Source: Mya arenaria
Taxonomy: Eukaryota > Mollusca > Bivalvia > Myida > Myidae
Reading direction: 5' to 3'
Assembly (NCBI RefSeq): GCF_026914265.1
Contig: NC_069135.1
Span: 35,349,756 to 35,413,755 of the forward strand
DNA length: 64,000 nt
Shown: piece by piece, positions 1 to 12,131 of the stretch
Position numbering within the stretch: the stretch's first letter is position 1
Layout of the letters: each line of letters begins with the position of its first letter
Program-made: the position numbers and the translations under genes
The notes under the pieces: generated by a model
The model's database searches: none
The model's input: only the letters and a program-made list of their open reading frames with translations
What the model was told of the DNA's origin: nothing

Positions 1-416
1 GATATATTTCTTAAATTAAAGATGCATGGTGGCCCGTGGCCATTTTTCATTCCCGTTCGTTATGTGATTAGTTTTGTTTTTATGTGATCTTGAGTGTTAA
101 TTTCAAACAGTATGTCACCGACACATAAAACATTGTGTTATCACTATATATTTGAGATCGTAAATATACTATGCATTATAACTTTTGACATTACAGGAAA
201 ATGTGATTAAGATGAAAAAATACAATTTTGAGTGTCGTTATTTAAGACAGATATCAAAACCCACATATGTTAACTGTATATTACACTAAGTCACTGGTAA
301 ACGTTAGTAAGTAGGTAACACCAAATGATCAGAGCCTTGCCACAACACTTCACAATATGACACTGTTCGATTGCCTTTATGAAATTTACCCTCCCTGCAT
401 GTTCAATCCCTACTCC
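1..416. other. 3' flank of C1q gene A
   Basis: AT-rich sequence without a gene. It matches the flanks beyond the stop codons of the other C1q copies (4,900-5,207 and 15,830-16,438), so it is the 3' flank of the first unit, cut by the window edge. Near 190-210 it keeps the uninterrupted form of a site that holds a MITE in the copy at 15.9 kb. Confidence 0.6.
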
Positions 417-2102
417 CTACGGGTATCCATTTACCCTGTGGAGCAAGGCCCCAGAGAAGGAACTTCTACGAGCAGAACCACTGAAGAACAGGTCGTCTGT
501 ACTTCCTGATCGACACTCTATCCACAGTCTCTCGTTCTGCAACAGAAGAACTACGGCGCTGGCCGTCTAACACACGCCAGCTTGACCGTAATACATGACA
601 GCCTTTACAACAACGACGTCGTTCTCTTCCATGAAAGCGTAGTGCCAGCCTCTACCGCTATATAGACAGAAGTGTGCGGAGAAGAAGTAGACTCCGGAGA
701 TGGGCGCCGTGAAGATTACTGCCCCATTGTCGTACTCCTCCCCGATATTGAATAGAGGATTGCAGAACACGAGAACCTGGCCCATAGCCAGTGACTTGTC
801 CACACTCGTGTGAGCGTTGAATGCCACAACAGTGTCTGAAACAGAAATATTATGTAAGATTGCTGAACATGAAGACTTGGCCGTTAGCCAGTGACTGATT
901 TCTGCTCTGAAATGAAAATACATTTAAAAACCGTTAATCCTTAGTCGGGATCAGTTAAAAAATATTCGGTTAAACGATAATTCGAATTAAAATTTGGGCT
1001 ACACGCTAACAGCATGTTGTATTTTGTTTAAGTGTTCGTTCAGTATACATATAAAGTGAAAAGTTGTTAAATAAATGACAAATAATTTGTTATTATACTT
1101 AAAGACGATGGTCTTCAACAAGGGAGGTAATTGTGTGAAGACAATTTAGAAGGAGTTCCATACTGGTACTTGTTTTATCTTTGCCCTTGGTCAAGCTAAG
1201 AATTTCCAGCACGGCAAATTTTTGAATGTATTTATCTACGGTGGAAGAATTCTTTTTCCAAACAATAAAATTCATAGCAGTAATATATAACTATAATAAA
1301 TTAGATGATATCATCTTAAGAAACAATATTCTTTGATATACTTTTTTAAATCGATCCTTATCAAATATGGTCTTAATAACTTCAGCCAAGAGGTGATACA
1401 TCCCAAGTGTTTAAAAAACAATGTTAAGCAATAGCTAAATGGTATATTTTTAAATGGGTGTCAAATATAGAAAATGCAAGTAACAGTATTTTTCATTGAA
1501 TATTAAAAGAATAATTTGGCCTTGAACAAAATCTCAGTAAAATGCCAAACAAAATAATCCTTATTTATTAGATTCAGAACAAGAAATCACATGGTGCGTA
1601 TTGGCGTAGAATAACACTAAATGAAAGAGAAGGTAATTATTGCAATAATAAAGCAGGTGACTAAAAAGAGTTTCTCAAAACCTTACTTTAAAGACACCCC
1701 AATAAATATATGTTTGAAAACAATATGAAATTGTGACCGAAACATAAATTCGATTTAGCGATAAATTCGGATAAACGGCGTTCTGATTAACGGTGTTTAA
1801 ATGCAGCTGATTACAAAGAAATTTAATTAATTTTTAGTTTACACGAAATGTTGTCAGTAATATACGTCTGCATAGCGCCGACCGTCTGCTTCTTAGCGTC
1901 CATGTCACTCAGACCTGAAGTGACCTGGTCACGTGCCTGCTGCATCTCCTTGTGCATGGCCTCCACATTGAGCTCCATTCGCACCATTTTTTTCGAGCAG
2001 TTGCTCCACTAGGGAGAGCCACGACTGCGGCTCCACCGGAAGTGAGGCGGCTATCCAGACGCACGCGAACACAAGGATCGGCTTTGCTAGTTTGTAAGCC
2101 AT
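417..2102 (-). pseudogene. C1q-domain gene A, broken copy
   Basis: Two-exon gene of the same build as the intact copies. Exon 1 is about 1845-2102 (start MAYKLAKP) and exon 2 is 417-835, beginning after a TTTCAG acceptor. Exon 2 encodes the C1q jelly-roll domain: VVAFNAHT near its start, GVYFFSAHFCLY in the middle and SSFSGALLH at the end. It is broken. Exon 1 has one extra A in an A-run after LVEQLLE, which shifts the frame. Exon 2 has a TAG where the intact paralogues read GVCETA. The exon 1 end has diverged, so the donor is unclear. The upstream TTTATAA box of the intact genes reads TTGTAA here. The A-run could be a sequencing error, but the stop and the promoter change point to decay. Domain and residue patterns SGRGWH and GQAGVC match the right-arm copy. 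Confidence 0.85.
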
Positions 2103-3500
2103 GTTTTCACCATTTATGATACAGAGCGACTGCCGGTTACAACGTCTCTACCTGCCGATCTCTACCTGAGCATATAAGCTGAGGCCCGTACATATTAACA
2201 TATACAGGAAATGCCGCATGGTTGTACGGAGTAGTACATAAGCCAAACATTTGTGATTCTGCTATTGAATCTTTGGCCCAATGTGACTGATAATGATACT
2301 TATGTGATCTGAAAAGAAACTATCATTTTAATGTCTTAAAATGGCTCCGAAAATATATAATTTTTGATATTCAAAAACGGCTTGATGCAGAAATTTTAAT
2401 TCAACGTACCTGGCCTCTGCTCTTCGTGTGCGGTTATTTTGCTGATTTTGCCAGGAATCATGGCATTTAACAGAAGCAACCTTAGATAATTTATCTTTAT
2501 TAATGATTCCAAACGACGAAAACAGTTTGTGCATTTTTGTAATCCATGTTATCACACATTATGCCTAGATATATTCTAGGTGTTTTGTACAAGGCTGAAA
2601 TGGGTCTTGTGAATCTCTTCGCATATCACAATAGAACCACAAGAAACGCGTCTTCCATCAAATATAACAAGCTCTGCCTCCCACTGGTTGCTTGGGTTTC
2701 ATCACTGTTATCATCAAAATAATTTAAGGATCTTTGTATTGCGTATATTTGATAGAGTGTCACAGACAGTGAAAAACAATTCAAAATTATACTGTGAGCA
2801 GAGTCTGTATTAACATTTATCAGCAAACGAAACCTATTTGTTTAGATACAAATATGTTGATACCATTTTGTTAGGATACAGGTAATTTACTAACACCCGG
2901 CAAAATTGCGGGAAAACAGAAAAACTTCAACAACTGCCTTAAAACGTGTCTTCACAGACACGAGACGTGATTGAAGTACTCTTGGGAATATTTTGAGACA
3001 ATTTTACATTGTATTGTGTTCAATATTACGACATAGATATTCTGCAATTATTTATGCATTAAATTGCCCCGCTCACGTTAACGTTCGTTGCTATGGTGAT
3101 AATTACTAGCGTCTTATTTTTAATTTTGTTATGTTGTTTCTAAAAATGAACAAAATGTATGTAAAGCTATGTATGTTTAAAGAATTGTGTATCAATATTA
3201 AAAGTTGAGAATGTTATGTCACTGGTCCCAAAACTTTCGAACACCCCTCGTATCGCATTGTTGTTGTCATTTTATCATCGTTGGCATATGTTCGAAGAAA
3301 AAAATTCTCAAAGTATAGTTAAAATAACGTCCTTATGAAAACGAGCTCATGTTTTTCTAGAAACGCCCGCGAAACCTTCTTATTTATGTATAAATTTTGG
3401 AAAAGGCAGTATAATTCAGTCAGAGTCGATCCTTTGGACCCTTTCTTTATACAACGCATAAATAAAATACATCTGGGTTGCATATAATAATGTTTAGCTT
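2103..3500. other. 5' flank of C1q gene A
   Basis: No gene seen. About 2,390-2,460 and 2,640-2,930 align with 17,600-17,670 and 17,900-18,060 upstream of the intact copy at 17.3 kb, so this is a diverged copy of the C1q 5' flank. The short open frames here are not conserved between the copies. Confidence 0.5.
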
Positions 3501-5207
3501 TTACTAAACTGTATCATATGTGGGGCTCGAACAACTGACAGCCGGAATACTTGCTTGACACGTTTCCAATAGAGATATCTGTTCTTGTGTCCTAAGCTTT
3601 ACCTTCCTTTTAAAACCAATGTGATCAAAAGAAGCATTATTTACTGAGATTTTTGTGATTGTTAGGACGAGCGATATCTGAGTATCGATCAAGGCGTCCA
3701 GTATGGTCTCCTTCCAGCGTCCCATGAACAGCGTCGCCTACAGCAACGGCGGCCTTTCCGTGGAATTAAACGTGTGACCAACCAGAGTGGCTGGCTAATG
3801 GCAATCTGATAATATTGTGCATGTTTAAAACATGGTGACATAGGAGTTAAACTAGTTAAAGGATATCACAGCCTACCTAAGTTTCGAGAATCTTACAATG
3901 TGACAACTAGATGAACAGTTCTTCTTAAAGCTAAAGCTCGCGTACAGCATCTGACTCAACTAGCTAACTCATATTCATTGTATTCTATAACAAGTTAACG
4001 CTTGACAGTACGGTCGAACGGAGCTTAGAATCCTATCATATTATCACTCTGTAAATAAATATGTTTTGTGGTTCGAAACATGAACTGCTATGATATACAA
4101 GCATGTTCTTCAATATTTAGGAATGGATTAGAAATCTCAACATCTGTGTTCCAAAAATGGATACTTTGCATATAGAGATACTTGTAAGATTGAGGTATGT
4201 TTCACCGAGCGACCACAAGAAGAAATGTTGTTTGTTTGTGATTGAGAGTGATTATCTGTATCTTACACCGAATTGCTCAAGAGAAAACTCCTTTTAACTC
4301 CGTGAAGTCTGTTTTGACCTCATTGGAACTACGTTTTTTTCTTGCACCTAAATTGAGCAATGTTTCTGTTTATGTTATGTTTTCAAGACGTCAATTCAAT
4401 TGGTGTTTATTGGAACATTGCATGAGAAACCTTACGTCATGTCGTCATTTTACGTAACGTTTAGTTAAGCAATGCGGGAGCCAATATATATAAAGAGCAG
4501 TAAAAATAACAGCAGTAAAACAATATGATGTTTCATTTGTATTATTCAATCTCTTATCAAATCAAGAATGTTGATGCAAATAAGCGAGACACATAACGTA
4601 TTCGTTCATTGTAAGAACTGAGGTCCCAGTAATAAACAAGAAAACCGAAGTGTTGTAAATACACTATAACAAACCAACAGTATTTTGTATGAACACCGAA
4701 AGACTCGGAGAAGTTGTACAATTCACTCATTATTCTGTAAATATTTTATTCGAAATCAGTACAAAAGCGAGCGTACAATGGCTAAATGTGCAATTCGATA
4801 TATTTCTTAGTTATTTAAAGTTAAACATGTATCCGTTCCAATTCATGATTTCTTTTTATATGAGCTGTTGTAGTGTATGTTATCTTTAATGGTGATTTCA
4901 AACAGTATACCGCCGACATGTAACACATTGGGTTATCACTTTATCTTTGAGATGGTAAATAAACTATGCATTATAGCTTTTAACACGTGAATGTGATTAA
5001 GATTAATAAATACAAACTTTGAGTGTCGTTATTTAAGACAGATATCAAAACACCTATAAGTTAACTGTACATTACACTTAGTCACTGGTAAACGTAAGTA
5101 GGTAGGTACTACCAAATGATCAGAGCCTTGCTACAACACTTCAACATACGATACTGTTCGTTTTCCTATATCATATTCACCATCTCTGCATGTGCAATCC
5201 CTACTCC
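3500..5207. repeat. 3' flank of C1q gene B (tandem-unit module)
   Basis: This block recurs in the same order downstream of the other C1q copies: 14,450-16,438 (gene C) and, shorter, 11,190-11,770 (remnant D). It shows that the duplicated unit is a gene plus about 1.7 kb of 3' flank. A GC-richer stretch of about 100 bp near 3,690-3,780 looks coding-like (see findings), but no intact gene is visible. Confidence 0.6.
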
Positions 5208-6336
5208 CTACGGGTAATCATTCACCCTGTGGAGCAAGGCCCCAGAGAAGGAACTTTTACGATAAGAATTACTGAAGAACAGGTCGTCTGTACTTCCTGA
5301 TCGACACTCTATCCACAGTCTCTCGTTTTGCAGCAGGAGAACAACGGCGCTCGCCGTTTCACACACGTACTCTTGGCCGTCATACTTGACACCCTTTACA
5401 ACAACGACGTCGTTTTCTTTCATGAAAGCGTAGTACCAATGCCTAGCTAAATAAAGACAGAAGTGTGCGGAGAAAAAGTAGACCCCGGAGACGGGCGCCG
5501 TGAAGATTCCTGCCCCACTATCGTATGCCTTCCCGATGTTGAACAGAGGATTGCTGAACACGAGAACCTGACCCGTAGCAAGTGATTTGTCCACAATCGT
5601 GTGAGCGTTGAACGCCACAACATTGTCTGAAACAGAAATGTAATGCTAGATTGCTGTATGTGGACCTGGGTCAAAGATTACAGTCTCAAGTCTGATTTCA
5701 GACACAGACGCAGAGAAGCACTTTTATTTAATTACAAAGACTCATTTTTATTTCATTCGTTTGGTTCTGAAAGCATAATGGGAATAGTCGTACAATTTCA
5801 ATAGTTATAATATTTAGCAAATTTTACCAACAATATTCAAATAAAAGGAAAGGAAAATTACAATGAAATGAAGATTTGCAGTTTTGTCATTTGATTTTGA
5901 ACTGAGACTTGCCACTGTACATAGCCCCATTTCGGATAGGAAATATGATTCAATCGATGACAATTTCCCATATCAGGGAGTTTTATTGACAAAGATGTTC
6001 TGGAATAAAACAACAACATATCAACTGAAAATTTTAAACTTAACACAACAAAAATAGTTGAAGTTTGTAAGGGATACCTGATTTGTTGTCAGAAAAATAC
6101 GTCTGCAGAGCCCCGACCGTCTGCTTCATAGCGTCTACGTCCTTAAGACCAGAAGTAACCTGGTCAAGCGCCTGTGTAATCTCCTTATGCATGGCCTCCA
6201 CGTTGAGCTCCATTCGCACCATTTTTTCAAGCAGTTGCTCCACTAGGGACAGCCACGACTGCGGCTCAACCGGAAGTGTGGCGGTCAGACAGACGCCCAC
6301 CAATACGGGGAATAAGTTTGTAAACTGGTAAGCCAT
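5208..6336 (-). CDS. secreted C1q domain-containing protein B
   Basis: Exons 6078-6336 and 5208-5626 (259 + 419 nt) join in phase to give 225 residues. Exon 1 encodes a signal peptide (start MAYQFTNLF, hydrophobic to about residue 20), then a short helical, coiled-coil-prone stretch from SWLSLVEQLLEKM to about residue 86. Exon 2 is a complete C1q domain with NAHTIVDKS, GVYFFSAHF and SSFSGALLH. The donor is CAG/GTATCC and the acceptor TTTCAG. I chose this ATG because it starts the signal peptide and matches the paralogues. In bivalves such proteins are soluble, probably multimeric recognition molecules of innate immunity; ligand and partners are unknown here. Residues LARHWYY and QEYVC are shared with gene C, not with A or the right-arm copy. 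No frame breaks were seen. Confidence 0.88.
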
Positions 6337-7230
6337 GTGTTCTCTTGTAAAACTTTAGAGCTTCTATAACCAGCTTTTCTCAGATTCCGTATCTGCGCAA
6401 ATGGACTGAGGCCCGTAATAATTCACGGTAAAGAAATTTAAAGTGCTGCACAAATATTTGCAATACGAGGTAAAATTTTTATTCAAATTTAAAAAAGATG
6501 ATACATTCCAGATTTGTTTTCCGAAGACGGGTAAACAAAACTACTTAATAATTTCAAATAATATGGCGAATACATGGTGACTCAATGAACTATGCATTTA
6601 CTTCCGGTCAGTTAAAGTCGAATCCTTTTGGGATTTCATGACACTGTTAATGATGACGCTATCTACAACAAAAACAACCATTGTTTCATGATTGTAGATT
6701 AAGTTCCTCTATTTTATGCTTTACATTATTACATCTGTTTAAATTGTTCACTCAGTCGAAATTTACAGTCTCTACGTCGGGGCCTCTTGTTCGATTTTGC
6801 TTGCTGGTTTTGCCGTGTTCGTTAAGTTGGAGGAATCTTTGCCAACTGAAGAAGGCAATTCTTTATTACGAATCAAAGGAATCTGAAAAGTTCTTGATGA
6901 ATTTCAAATTGAATAACAAGCTTGTTGGTGAGATAAACTGCTTTCCATGTTGTATTCCGGATGTTTTTTTTTATAACACTATAGTTTTGTCGCAATTGCC
7001 ATGACTAAAAAGTGATTCATCTTGATTGTAAATAGGTTTGCAGCTGCCGTGAGAAGGATAAATGCTAATTGTGCATGGAAGGCATAACATGAATCATAAT
7101 CCTTACAGTACTGTTTTAAATCCATCATGTTTTCTATGAAACTCGTGAGAGAGAAAAAAACACAGAAATTAAGAATTATCCTCTATCTGTTTGTATTTTT
7201 TTTTATATTTTTATCATATATTTATAATTT

Positions 7231-7270
7231 ATAAGCCCTGATGAGCTACAAGCGAAACCGGTCGGCGTAT
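7231..7270 (+). ncRNA. hammerhead ribozyme motif
   Basis: The conserved core is present in order: CTGATGA, a 3-bp stem II (GCT/AGC) with an ACA loop, GAAA, a minimal helix III (ACCGGT), then the cleavage triplet GTC. Stem I closes it: ATAAGCC before the core can pair with GGCGTAT after GTC, 6 of 7 positions. This is the minimal type with a very short helix III, known from Penelope-like elements and small retroelements of animals. It lies on the strand opposite to the Penelope-like fragment 1.3 kb away, so it may belong to another insertion. Activity is not shown by sequence. Confidence 0.7.
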
Positions 7271-7805
7271 TACCGAAAAGAATACCAATGTGATGTTACT
7301 TTTTTATTATACATAATATATATATATTATTTTTTAACCATTAACTTCATTTTAGACCTACTATTTTAACACTTTTCTAACATGTTTTTTTTTTTTATCA
7401 ACTTGATAGATATATAAAAACCGTAAAAATGGTAGCGTTCTTTAAAAGTTAGTGAATACCGTGTAAATAGTATTCTTAACGCTAACGAGTGTTTACCTTA
7501 CGCTTTTAAATTTACGTGCAGTACTTCGGTACATTGCACATTGATAGTAACAGTATGGCAATAAATAAAACTGTTCTTTTATGAAAACAGAAGCGTAACA
7601 TTTCAGGACGATTTTAGCTCCCTTCGGTATAAGCATGTTGTTACCTAATGTTACAATTATTTCGCTAAAAACGTTTTGAAACGCTAGCAATATGCTCAGA
7701 CGTCATGCGCGAGCTGTTGGGTTGCCTATTTATGGACACTATCTTTAACCGTATACTGTCGACCTTCACTGACACGTTATATATTCAGTGTGTGTATACC
7801 ACGTG

Positions 7806-8252
7806 CTAAATAACGTCATAAATGCTACGTCGGAAGGCAACATTTTGCTTGAAATATAGACTTAAATCAAAGATAACTTTTCGTCCACTACAATATTTTA
7901 ATTTAAACAAAGGGCAGTCTATGCCGCTTAAAGAGCCCCGCCTTCGTTTATTTAGCGAAGTTTGATAAGGTGATAATAAGGTCAAACACTTTGACAAACC
8001 TGTTTCCAAAATAATGTTTTGATTGTGCTCCGTCAGACGACCGTATTGTAAAATGGTTTGTCGAAGTGTTCTAAGAAACTAAACTCTCAATCAAAAATTC
8101 TGGTAAAAGACCGAAGGCGGGGCTCCGTAAGCTGCGTAGACTGTGCTGTATTTCATTTCAAATGGTGAATAAATAGTGAAGTTACCTTTGTTTAAAGTCT
8201 TTATCCGAAGCAAATATTTCATTCCGACGTAGCATTTATGACGCAATTGATC
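7806..8252. mobile_element. degenerate foldback element
   Basis: Two diverged inverted arms. ATAAATGCTACGTCGGAA near 7,818 faces its reverse complement near 8,220-8,240. Further in, GGGCAGTCTATGC near 7,912 and AGCCCCGCCTTCG near 7,935 have inverted partners near 8,105-8,140. The arms are about 150 bp each around a centre near 8,030. This is typical of a non-autonomous foldback or long-inverted-repeat MITE. No protein is encoded and target duplications are not clear. Confidence 0.5.
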
Positions 8253-8599
8253 ACGTGATATACACATACTGACATTGCTTCGTATATTAAATTTAGTTGT
8301 GCGCGTTTCAGCTACAGCCATGTATAAAAAGTATGCATTAAGCCTTCTATGTTTCCACTATTGACAAATCTAACTAGTTTAATATTAATCTTGATGTTCA
8401 CATTTTATCTAGCCTTAAACGTTGCCACTATTTCAAACTTGAGTTCGTCTTTGACAAAGACCAACGGCACACTACAAAATATATGTACATCAAAGTACAG
8501 GTATAGCATTAATGTTGCGCAGTGTTTAGTTATCAATTACAACCATAAATTATATTTTACTGAATTTCATAAAGAGTTGTTTCTGAATAAGTGATGATT

Positions 8600-9105
8600 T
8601 AATCTACACTTCACAATTTTACTACTCCAAGCGGATATGGAGTTTGCACGCGTTTAATCCAGTCAAGTTTTGCGGTGCATCTTGCTTTGAATTTAAAGGA
8701 ATTATCTTCTTTATCTGTAAATGATATATGTCCTACTGGATGAATCGTTTATACTTCAAAACTATGTCCGGTCTTAAAAAATGAAGGAGTTATTATTCGT
8801 TTTGATCTTATAAACATGTTCTCTTAATTAGGCTTTCAATGGCCTCCTTGTCTGTCCTACATACTTTATTTCAGAAGTATCCACAATTAAAGTTAGGACA
8901 TATATAATATTAGATGATTTTCAAGAGACTTTTTCCTTGAGTAAACAATTAAACGTTTTATTGTCTATGGAAGCGGTAATATGTGGGCTATTTTGAAGCA
9001 AAGAACAGCAGACACATTTCCCAGAATTGCACGAAGGACTTTTAGGTAACAAGCCACGCCGTAACTTTCGCACTGTTGATAGTTGTATTGGAGAGACTAC
9101 CACTC
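8600..9105 (-). mobile_element. Penelope-like element fossil, GIY-YIG part
   Basis: On the minus strand the reading shows a cysteine-rich segment (CNSGKCVCC) followed by a GIY-YIG-type nuclease signature (IIYVL, then KYVGQTRRPLK and a REH). This order is typical of the C-terminal part of Penelope-like retroelements. No reverse-transcriptase part was recognised next to it. The copy is short, broken in several places and looks old. Confidence 0.65.
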
Positions 9106-9719
9106 TTTAATTCTTTAATGAGAAAGGTTTATTATTTGAAACTGTATTAGAACTTACTCGACAAGTATTAGCTATAGATGCAAATTCAATCTACGAATTT
9201 TTACTATAAATGTCCTTTTAAACAAATCAGAGAAATAATGTTGAACGTTAACGGAGCCTGCATACTAGGTATAGGTTTTTAGTTGCTATTCATTAATTTT
9301 GGTAAGAATAGCCACCTACTTTATAGAAACGTTGTAGAACATTGTTAAAAAACTATGTTAAGGATCACCGATAATCGACGTAACTATACATGCATAGACA
9401 CATTAGGGTAGGGTCATGGAAAGATAAATGCAGTCTAAAAACTAATTAGTGATTACAAATACAGTCATATAAAGTGAATACATGAAATTAAAACTAAGTG
9501 ACTAGAAAAATGTAATAAAACCTTAGTATATACAAGGTATTCAAAAAGGATACGACTATTTAAACTTAAAGCTACCGTTTTCAGTCTCTGTAAAACTGGA
9601 AATTATGAGAACATTATGAAATAATGAGAAAGTGCGGGGCGACTTTTTACAGCTTCCAATGAAAACAGTGAGGCTGCCGATTATTTCATCAAAATTAATA
9701 GTTTATGATCAGATATATG

Positions 9720-11190
9720 TCCTGGTTATTTGAGTCTAACAAAATCCCTCTTATTTTGTCAGTCATCGTACATTGCCAGCAAAAGAGAAGTCTCATTCAA
9801 TCAGGCCTTAACGGCTCTTCGTCCAACAACGTGCTGTGCTTTGTTTTGTCCACACCAAAATGAGTCAAGGAACTTGTTTATAGTGTCACAGACAAAATTT
9901 GTGAAAGATACATTCTAAAGTATAGCACGGAAGGAGTTTGTGTTAACATTTTTAAACAAAATGAACACAAAAAAGAAGTAAACATCATTGGAAACCGAAT
10001 TATTCATGCCATTTTGGTAGGTACAGGTTATCTAACGAAACCCAGCAAAACTGCAGAAACTCTAAGCAGTTGTTTTTTTTTCAGGGAAGGGGCTGATGTT
10101 TGTGGATTACCCACAAGCCGGTAACTTTCAATTCAACGTAAATTTACCCATAATAATGAGCCACTGTGCCAAAGAAGAAACAATCCCATGTGATCATGTC
10201 CTTTCGATTACACGAGGACAAAAATCACTACGTGCACTCTATGTATAAATTTAAAGCACCGTCACGCTGTGAAGAATGCCGATGTTGATGTTTGGACCAG
10301 GGGCCAGTTTCTCTAAAAAGTAAGAACAAAAAGCTCTTATTTTACATTTAACTTGATTATCTTAAAAAAAAAGTTTATAAGTCTTCAAACTATTCAAAAT
10401 AAGAATAGAATACAAATTATAGCAAAATTAATACTGTGAGCTCAGCTTGTTATTGTTATCGGGATCAAGATTGTTCGAAAAAGTAGGACCTAGAGCCGTC
10501 CCTTCGCACCCTGAAGAAGCTCGTCTTCTTCATAATCTGCACCCTCTTCTATCCTCTTGGGACTTCGTCTCACATCCTCTTGGACTTCTCACCCACAATA
10601 ATGCGCGTTTAGGGATCTTTTTTTAACATTTGGATATTCATTTTGTTCCCTAAACGCCACAAGTCACTTGAGCAGTACCAATGTAAAATATATTCTTCAA
10701 CTATAACTCCACAATACTTAACACTTCACTGTTAAATTAAAACACAAATAGTACACTTTAATTATTTTAGTCAATACCTTTAATTTATTACACTTAAGTG
10801 TTTTATGAAACACAAATAATTAGTGTAATTTAGATCGACTTCTGTCAATAAAGCATTGCCATTTTGAAACCATTTAGCAGGTGCCCGTTATCTTTTCGCT
10901 CAATATACTTAGCGCTGGGATCTGTCAATCTTGGCTAAGAAAACAACAAGTGGGTTATGGACTCGTAGAGTCGCCAAATCAAAAATATATTTTTATATGG
11001 ACTAATAACTGGCTAAGACATAGGTGAAAATATAACTATTGCGAAATGTTCAGACTCCGAAATATATCAAATTCACGAACTCGTTTTAATGAATTACTGT
11101 AAAACGTCCAATAATGTATGTTCTCCTGTATAGAATTCAGATACAACTTGTATCGTCGAATTTATCGAAAATGCCATTTAATGTCTAACA
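9720..11190. repeat. duplicated C1q 5' flank and AT-rich spacer
   Basis: Positions 9,720-10,080 align with 17,810-18,190, and 10,200-10,290 aligns with 18,645-18,735, in the same orientation. They are shared flank of the C1q unit, here belonging to gene B. The rest (10,300-11,190) is AT-rich with no gene seen. Confidence 0.5.
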
Positions 11191-11771
11191 TTCAAGTATT
11201 CGATGAATAGCGTACAACAGCAATGGCCTTTCAGTGGAATCAGTAACGTTCAGTGATAGTGTTCATAAAGCCTCTAAATCATTTATTTACTTAAGTGAAA
11301 GTTTTATTAATACGGTCCCAGGCTATTATCAACCAGACAGGTTGACAATCTGGTAGTGTTGTACATGTTTAAAACTTCATCAAAATTGGCTTGGTGCTGA
11401 GGTTTGTACGTAGGACAGTTGATTCGGGTGGTTCGTAGAATAATGACTTTATTTGATGCTCGATCACCAATAAAATGACATCATACATGTATATGTTTTC
11501 AAATCAATTTTATTTTATATGAATACCGAAAATCTCGGAGAAGTCGTACAATTTACTTCGTATTCAGTGCATTTTATTTAATGCATATACAAGCATGACT
11601 AAATTTTCAGTTCGATATATTCATTGCGTTGATTTAAACAATTGTGGCCATTCATGATTCTCCTTTTATATAACATTTGCTTTATATTATCTTAATTGTT
11701 CATTTTAAACATAATGACGAATTACACGACATTGTATTGAAACTGTGAGAGTATTACTTTTTACATATTTA

Positions 11772-12041
11772 TTTTCTACGATAAGAATCACTTAAGAACA
11801 GGTCTGTCCTGTTTCCTGATAGACAATATATCCACAGTTTCTCGTTCTGCAGCAAAAAAACCACGGCACAATCAGCCGCCATGCACACAGAGTATTGTCC
11901 GTCAAACAGAGAACACTTTTTCACAACGACGTCATCCTCTTTCAAAAAAGCATAGAGCCAGGCTTTAGACTGATTATTGCAGAAGTGTGTTGAAAAGAAT
12001 TAGACCCCGGAGTCGGGCGCCGTGAAGAGTCCTGCACCACT

Positions 12042-12044
<3 letters not shown>
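11772..12044 (-). pseudogene. C1q remnant D, truncated
   Basis: The minus strand still resembles exon 2 of the C1q genes. The pieces matching the C-terminal half (NERLWI-like, KENDVVV-like, SGVYFFS-like and FTAP-like regions) occur in order from about 12,040 down to 11,772. The upstream part of exon 2 is replaced by a (GA)n run, and no exon 1 follows. The reading is damaged by substitutions and small indels. It is a dead fourth copy; its downstream flank matches the 3' flank of the intact units. Confidence 0.75.

Positions 12045-12129
<85 letters not shown>
12043..12129. repeat. (GA)n microsatellite
   Basis: About 43 GA units, almost pure. It sits exactly where homology of the C1q remnant to exon 2 stops, so its growth or a break within it may have truncated that copy. 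The long Glu-Arg and Leu-Ser open frames across it are translation artefacts. Confidence 0.95.

Positions 12130-12130
<1 letters not shown>

Positions 12131-12131
<1 letters not shown>

Larger units (their letters stand above)
6400..9715. other. gene-free spacer enlarged by insertions
   Basis: The 5' flank of gene B appears split: its far part resumes at about 9,720, where sequence again matches the flank of gene C. The intervening 3.3 kb holds a hammerhead-ribozyme motif (7,231), a foldback element (about 7,806-8,252) and a Penelope-like remnant (about 8,600-9,105). I see no host exon in it. Confidence 0.5.
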
